Shown here: one piece after another, positions 58,494 to 64,000 of the stretch
Layout of the letters: the number at the start of each line of letters is the position of its first letter
Position numbering within the stretch: position 1 is the stretch's first letter
From: Chrysomallon squamiferum
Lineage: Eukaryota; Mollusca; Gastropoda; Neomphalida; Peltospiridae
Reading direction: 5' to 3'
Assembly (NCBI GenBank): GCA_012295275.1
Contig: CM022678.1
Coordinates: 12,483,329 to 12,547,328, forward strand
DNA: 64,000 nt
Made by a program: the position numbers and the translations under genes
The notes under the pieces: model-generated
What the model saw: the letters and a program-made list of their open reading frames with translations, nothing else
Told to the model about the DNA's origin: nothing
Databases searched by the model: none

Positions 58494-60472
58494 GCAGCCT
58501 TGGTTGCTTCCCCTTTCGTCCGATGGTTGGGACCGACGGTGTGTTGCATTGTGGGAGGCTTTGTGTCTGGTTCCTGTGTTCTGGCTGCTGCTTTTGTGTC
58601 GAGTACACCAGGTCTGATCGTTTTGGTTGGGCTTGTGACAGGTATGTATCTGTGATATTTGTTAACTTTTGTGTTGGCCCAAATAAGGATGCATATATTT
58701 AAATCCTTTTTGTTTCTGTGAATGATTGTTTTGTTTGTTGTTTTTCTTATTATTATCATCACGCAGCAAAGGCTACTGAAATAATTAATCCTGCTACCCA
58801 CATTACTATTGCTGCTGCTGCTGCTGCTACTGCTATTAAAACACTAAAATTATTATATTTATAACATTATTATTATTGTTGTTGTTGTTGTTGTTGTTAT
58901 TGTTGTTGTTGTTTTTGTTGTTGTTGGTCTATTGTTGTTGTTGTTATCATTTTCAGGATTCAGTCTTTGTTTCTGTCACCTGGTGTCCTACCTCACAATC
59001 AGTCAGGTATTCTGTGATAGGTCTGGATTCGGGGAAGCGGTGGTAACGGCTGGAGGGGGTCTGGGTATGTTCTGTATGCCAATAGTGAACCATTATCTAA
59101 TGGAGGAGTACGGGTGGAGGGGGACGTTTCTCTTGCTCAGTGGTTTTCTCTACAACATCTGTATGCTTGGAATGGTCACGCACACTTTTAAACAAAAGTA
59201 TTTCCAGGCCGAACGCGAAGAAAGAATTACAGACTGTCGGAAAGCACAAGACATAAAACAATCTAGTAAAACTGAGGTAGAAGTAAGTTGTCATAGAGAT
59301 CAGCAGAAGGAAATCGAGAATAATTTGACAGATTCTCGATTTGTTCAAAACACAAAACATGACGTTAAACACTCCAGTCAAATTCCCTCGGAAACGAATT
59401 GCAATGGAGACCAACAGGAGTATAGCGACAAAAGTGTTCATTTGAAGCATACTTCAACAGATTCTCAATTACCTAATAAAACGAAAGATGATGTAAGACA
59501 ATCTGCAGGGGATCAGCATGGTTGTCCTGGAGACCAATCCAAATCTTATGACGTACAACAAGAACAAAATGATAAAGACAAGAAAGCAGATTACGAAGCT
59601 GATGAAAATTGTCAAGTAGACAAAGACGAAAATGATTTGAGAAGTCAACGTGACGCTGATTACGATGGTAAAAACAGAATTAATATTCAAACAGTGTGTG
59701 TAAGTTACAGCAGTACAAGTGTGTGTCTCGGTGAAGTGATAAAACAAGAACATGATGAATCTGACACGAGTAAACAAGACACGTGTAGAAATCTTCCTGG
59801 TCGTTCAGGTGAAGAAAATTTGTCTTTTGAAAACGATGAGAAACTTTGTAGAAACAATCAGAAAGTGATTACTACAAATGGTAACCAGGCAACGAAGCAA
59901 ACAGGCGAGAAACACGAAGATACAGCTTGCACGAAAGTCTGCTTTGAAGAGTCAAATGCAGTTCGACGCGAGAACAGGATGAGGACTCTGTATACATATT
60001 TGGGCTTGAAGGTTTTCAAAAAGATAAGATTTACAGTCCTTCTTTTAGAACAAATTCCGATGTGGCTGTGTCTAAAATCCGAACTGTTTCTCATAGTAGA
60101 CGTAGTCATAGAAAAAGGATACGATTTGGAATCAGGTTCTTATTTCCTCTCTGCCTTCTCCATTGCATCTGTTACAGGGAATCTGTTTGGTGGATACATA
60201 ACGTCCATTTTTAATGTTCGTGGTTTATCACTGGCTGGAGCATCTGCTTGCTGCGGAAGCGCACTTGCTTTGGCCATCTCCTTCGTTGGTGATTTCATCC
60301 CGCTGATGCTCTTGGTGGTTTTGGCGGGATTCTGTTTCGGTCTTATCGCGCTGTGTCTTCCGGTGATGGTTCTAGAACTGCTTGACGCAGACGTCTACGC
60401 TACGTCACTTGCACTTCTGTTTGGGACGTCTGGATTTTCAAACCTTATGAGTGGGCCGATGGGTGGTTAAGT

Positions 60473-60538
<66 letters not shown>

Positions 60539-60564
60539 AAATTCAAATTATAAATTAAAAAGGA

Positions 60565-60602
<38 letters not shown>

Positions 60603-60884
60603 GTAGTAGTAGTAGTATTTGTATTAGTATTATTTATTAGTATTTCTATTATTATTACTATTCTTTTTGTTATCATCATCATTATCATCATCTTCGTCAT
60701 CAACTTAATTATTATTATTTTGATTTAAGGTGCTATTCGTGACGTAACCGGAAGTTATACTCTGATGTTTTATGGCATTTCCGTCATTCTGATGATGAGT
60801 GGGCTCATTAAGTTATATTTAGCTTGGTTAACTTCCAAACATCCAATCAGGAACCTGGTCGATTTGTACGTCATGAAACCGTGA
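57311..60884 (+). CDS. MFS transporter, monocarboxylate-transporter (SLC16)-like, copy 2
   Basis: Exons 57311-57488, 58498-58641, 58957-60465, 60730-60884 have the same phases as copy 1 and total 661 residues. Exons 1 and 2 have identical lengths in the two genes. The loop is about 50 residues longer than in copy 1, mainly an insertion near ENCQVDKDENDLRSQRDADY. Differences: the exon-3 donor is G|GTTAAG instead of G|GTAAGT, so read-through gives an immediate TAA; and a one-base loss after KHPI shifts the tail (RNLVDLYVMKP* instead of KQPGPYVSPETITSKL*). The in-frame ATG at 57305 is an alternative start. Intron 1 is expanded by (ACT/TAC)n. If the donor is dead the protein would lack helix 12. 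The substrate is unknown. Confidence 0.88.
57590..58410. repeat. Degenerate (ACT/TAC)n array in intron 1 of transporter copy 2
   Basis: About 800 bases of TACTAC/ACTACT/ATTACT triplets with internal sub-repeats (TACAACTACTACTAATAATA twice near 58232 and 58260). Long open frames here are triplet artefacts. The same intron in copy 1 is only 381 bp. Confidence 0.93.
58453..58493. repeat. (TTA)n tract before exon 2 of transporter copy 2
   Basis: A TTA run ends six bases before the exon 2 acceptor. Copy 1 has the same arrangement (51655-51722), so the tract predates the duplication. Confidence 0.95.
60474..60537. repeat. (GA)n tract in intron 3 of transporter copy 2
   Basis: The GA run begins nine bases after the exon-3 end, at the same place as in copy 1, followed by (AAT)n. 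Complementary (CT)n and (GT)n follow the stop at 60892-61002. Confidence 0.97.
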
Positions 60885-60890
60885 AGAATA

Positions 60891-60891
<1 letters not shown>

Positions 60892-60958
<67 letters not shown>

Positions 60959-61002
60959 GTGTTTGTGTGTGTATCTCTGTGTGTGTGTGTGTGTGTGTGT
61001 GT
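60892..61002. repeat. (CT)n then (GT)n after the transporter copy 2 stop
   Basis: (CT)n 60892-60956 and (GT)n about 60961-61002, as in copy 1. Confidence 0.95.
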
Positions 61003-62329
61003 GGTTATCTCTCTGATGTGTATATTCATTATAGCGGAATAAAGTTGAGAAAATAAAAGTCTGTACTAAATGACAAAAAGAATGACAGTTTCCATGCGTC
61101 TTTGTTTCACAATATGATAACAACAACAACAATAATAATACATAAAAATAACAATACTAATACTAACAACATTAACAACAACAATTATTATAATAATAAT
61201 GTGTTTCTTCTTTTCTTCTACTTCCATTTTCGTCGTCGTCTTCTTCTTCTTCTTTCTTTATTTATTTACTGAAACGAACAAACTGAGAAACAATACAAAT
61301 GTTTTCACATGTGTTTACATAGAGATAACACAAACGTAAAGTCTATATGTATATATATATCAGTGAGATACATCATGTATCACATACGATAATCATAATG
61401 TGATATGTTTTATTATCTCAAATTTACACTTATTAAAAAGTACAGCTATGAAATCTCAGAATCATGTTATAAATTCTCTTTCCATTTCCATATATAATAT
61501 GGAGAGCATTCTTACTGATATGCCAAATTTCGGGTATGTGTATAACAACTGTTATATTTTATGAACTCCAGACTGATGTGATAGTTATATCTGTATTATT
61601 ATTTTAACATTTTGACATGATGATAGTAATTTATATGACAGTAGTAGTTGTAATATAAAAAGCAGGAGTAGTCTTAAGTATAGTATGATTTACGTTAGTA
61701 ACAGCAGTAGTTGTAACAGTACCTGTGTGATGGGACCTCATCAGTGCCTCTTTGACTGACTTGTTTTAATTGTAATTTGGTTTTCTTTGTAGTGAATTAT
61801 AGAATATTCACAAAATCTTTATTTTTATATGTCCAGGTAAAGCAGAATGTCTGCTACCTGTTATCTTAAATATCTTATTATATTACGGTAATATTTATTT
61901 AGCTATCTTGTATAATCATGTTTATAATTTATATTTTACAGTTCTTAACTGATTACCTAATTAACGACAGAAAATGGAGGTATATATATATACACAAAAA
62001 CTAAATGTGCAGACGTACATTGGCTATTTAGAAACTGTATTATAGAATTAAGAAACACTTTATAATCCTAATAAAAGGGGGTATATTTTGTACATCGCGC
62101 TAATTAACTATTTGGAAGAAATAAAAAATATACTTCCAAAAAAATGTACGGATCAAAAATTGCCCTTTTTGTACACATTCGAAATAATGTCTAGTAAACA
62201 AACTTCAACACATGAACGAATAAAAGTCAGCTTAAAATGTTTCGTTTTTCAGTTGAGGTAACAAATTTACATTTAACAATGGAAAACTCGGTAACATAAA
62301 TTATTATTCTGCAAACATACTACCATGCC

Positions 62330-62745
62330 CATTGCCTGATTTATTGTGCTAGTCGCCCATAGGCTATAGAAATTTTACCGCCCCCTCTTCAAGCCCACTT
62401 CACCCTTCCCACTTTATTTATTATGAAATATATGATTTTTTATAATTTATGGAAAAGCGCAAAATTCTTACTGAAAAAGCGCACACCTCAAAAAATATCA
62501 GTATTTTTACAAAATTTCTGTCCTGTAGGTATTTATTCTTAGTCATAATAATTTAAGTGAATTAGGTCGACTCGATAATTTAGCGCACAATCTTGACAAA
62601 AAGCGCCCAATTGTGCGCGAAAGCCGCACAGTTGGCAACACTGGCCAGTAATAATTTGCATAAACTCCGCCCCTATCATCCTGCCGCCCTATGCTCTAGC
62701 CTAGAAGGCCTATGTGGGAAATCCGGCCTTGACCACGCCTCACCA
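62330..62745. repeat. Candidate unclassified transposable element segment
   Basis: A locally CG-rich block contains repeated AAGCGC/GCGCAC motifs and ends with ATGCTCTAGCCTAGAAGG and TGTGGGAAATCCGGCC. The left part has GTCGCCCATAGGCTATAG, weakly the reverse complement of the right end. Both composition and these ends suggest a mobile element, but no coding part or TSD is visible. Confidence 0.35.
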
Positions 62746-63259
62746 CTCTGACATTAGAGCAATATAATAAGTGTTCATCATATTACTAAGATGTAACTGT
62801 TATATTATCACTATTTATCGAGTGAAACCAACAACAACATATCAGAAGTTATATCTGTTGTTTCAATTGTCAATAAAATATAGGCATGGCCTTTACAAGT
62901 TTCCATACTTTTCTAGAGGTCGCGCGTTCTTAATATTGCAACAGTATGACCGTGTATAGCCTAGTTTTGATTGTCAACCAGACGACACCGGATAACCCTC
63001 AGAGCAGATTGTTTTCGTGTGTACAAAGTACTGCTGCTGTTTATAAGCATGAGGGTGTCAGTGAAATCGTAGTCTCTGTTATTTTATAACAAATAAGTGA
63101 AGCTATGAATACTTACCCAAAATTTTGACATTTCGCAAAAATTATTCACCGGCAATACAAAGTGTTTGCCTGTCATCACATTTATATTAATAAACCAGGT
63201 GGTATTGTCGTGCTAAACCGCAAACGTAAATGCTGCGATATCGTGGAACTCGCGATATC

Positions 63260-63362
63260 TTCTTCATCTTCTTCTTACCATCATCATCATCATTATAAAC
63301 TCTTATAAAAGGGGCCTTTAACGTCTTCCGTTCATAATTTCATTTTATTTAGAAAAATTGCT
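63260..63362 (+). repeat. Dispersed repeat copy B with a TATA-box-like core
   Basis: Partner of 27447-27542: (TTC)n, (CAT)n, then CTTATAAAAGGGGCC and similar flanks to AAAAATTGC. The TATAAAAGGGGC core is conserved between the two copies, 36 kb apart. Confidence 0.75.
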
Positions 63363-63509
63363 TTCGCTATGTTGTTATTTTGTTATCGAGTTATGTGATC
63401 TTTTTCGTGTTGTTACCATCATCATCGTTTCTTCTTCAGTGGATGATGTCAGCATCAGTATCATCGTTATTATTAATTTATTTTTATTTGTTGCTTTTAC
63501 ATTAGCTGC

Positions 63510-63553
<44 letters not shown>

Positions 63554-64000
63554 TGGTGTCGTTATAAAGAAAGAAACAATTTCTTTATCTCTTTGTCTAA
63601 TTTAAATCAAGAAAAAATTAACAAAAAGGAACCCTTTCAACGTTATATAACACAAACATTATAGAGTAAATATGTAGAAAGTATAGAACTGTATAGCATT
63701 ATTTGTATATTAATTCTGATAACCTTAGTATTTATATAGTGAAGTATAGTGAAGAACTGTCTTGGTAGCAGTGGATTATCAACCAATTATTAACAGAACA
63801 GCGTATGTAGCAACAGTTTTAGTACAGCTTGACAGTAACTCTTTTATCTGTATTAGTATAAAATAACTGTAGTTGTAGTAGTAGTAATCATAATAACACT
63901 TTTAGTAATAAAGGTACATTTACTGTGCTTTTTAGTGTGTGTGTGTGTGTGTGTGTTAATGAGATATGTCCTTAATGAAAGTAGCTGAAGTATTAGTATA

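Larger units (their letters stand above)
61003..64000. other. 3' flank of transporter copy 2 and unassigned DNA
   Basis: AT-rich DNA with (AAC/AAT)n near 61120-61200, a (TTC)n tract near 61230-61260, a GCGC-rich block at about 62330-62740, the dispersed repeat at 63260-63362, (TTA)n at 63511-63553 and (GT)n at 63936-63956. No gene is recognised. Confidence 0.5.

Overview
The window looks like nuclear DNA of an invertebrate animal. It is very AT-rich, full of simple repeats ((TTA)n, (GA/CT)n, (GT)n, long poly-A/T), has short exons with GT-AG introns, and carries fragments of Ty3/Gypsy, LINE and mariner-type elements. The recognisable families (MCC, monocarboxylate-transporter-like MFS, IGFBP/thyroglobulin-type-1 protein, RING/TRIM-like protein with a propeller-like tail) fit a lophotrochozoan such as a mollusc. 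That placement is inference, not shown directly.

Layout. 1-2.55 kb: decayed Ty3/Gypsy element on the minus strand. 2.6-15.4 kb: AT-rich DNA with a LINE relic (7.0-8.8 kb, minus) and scattered splice-flanked open exons on the plus strand that I cannot assign. 19.2-19.97 kb: the last two exons of an MCC homologue (plus), keeping the C-terminal PDZ ligand but with broken frames. 21.3-25.0 kb: candidate exons of an unrecognised minus-strand gene. 25.8-26.05 kb: a possible small two-exon transcript. 26.4-27.15 kb: a large inverted repeat. 28.0 kb: a promoter-like block with a YY1-type start. 29.38-31.87 kb: an intact five-exon gene for a secreted IGFBP-like protein with two thyroglobulin type-1 domains. 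32.7-40.7 kb: candidate exons of a minus-strand coiled-coil gene, interrupted by a second retroelement relic (integrase zinc finger, chromodomain) and long microsatellites. 41.86-43.7 kb: a RING/coiled-coil gene whose C-terminal part is frame-broken. 45.7-48.0 kb: a degenerate tandem array with telomere-like CCTAA runs, split by a 222-bp mariner MITE. 51.17-53.9 and 57.31-60.88 kb: two tandem, same-strand, four-exon MFS transporter genes. 61-64 kb: repeats and unassigned DNA.

The firm genes are the thyroglobulin-domain protein and the two transporters: all splice phases agree and total lengths divide by three. The transporter pair is a recent tandem duplication with the same exon plan, a very long cytoplasmic loop, and the same (GA)n...(CT)n tracts bracketing the last exon. 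I see no bacterial genes, CRISPR array or operon-like system. The most interesting material is the transporter pair, the GC-AG intron in the thyroglobulin gene, the broken MCC and TRIM-like genes, the MITE inside the telomere-like array, and the clade-unassigned exon series.
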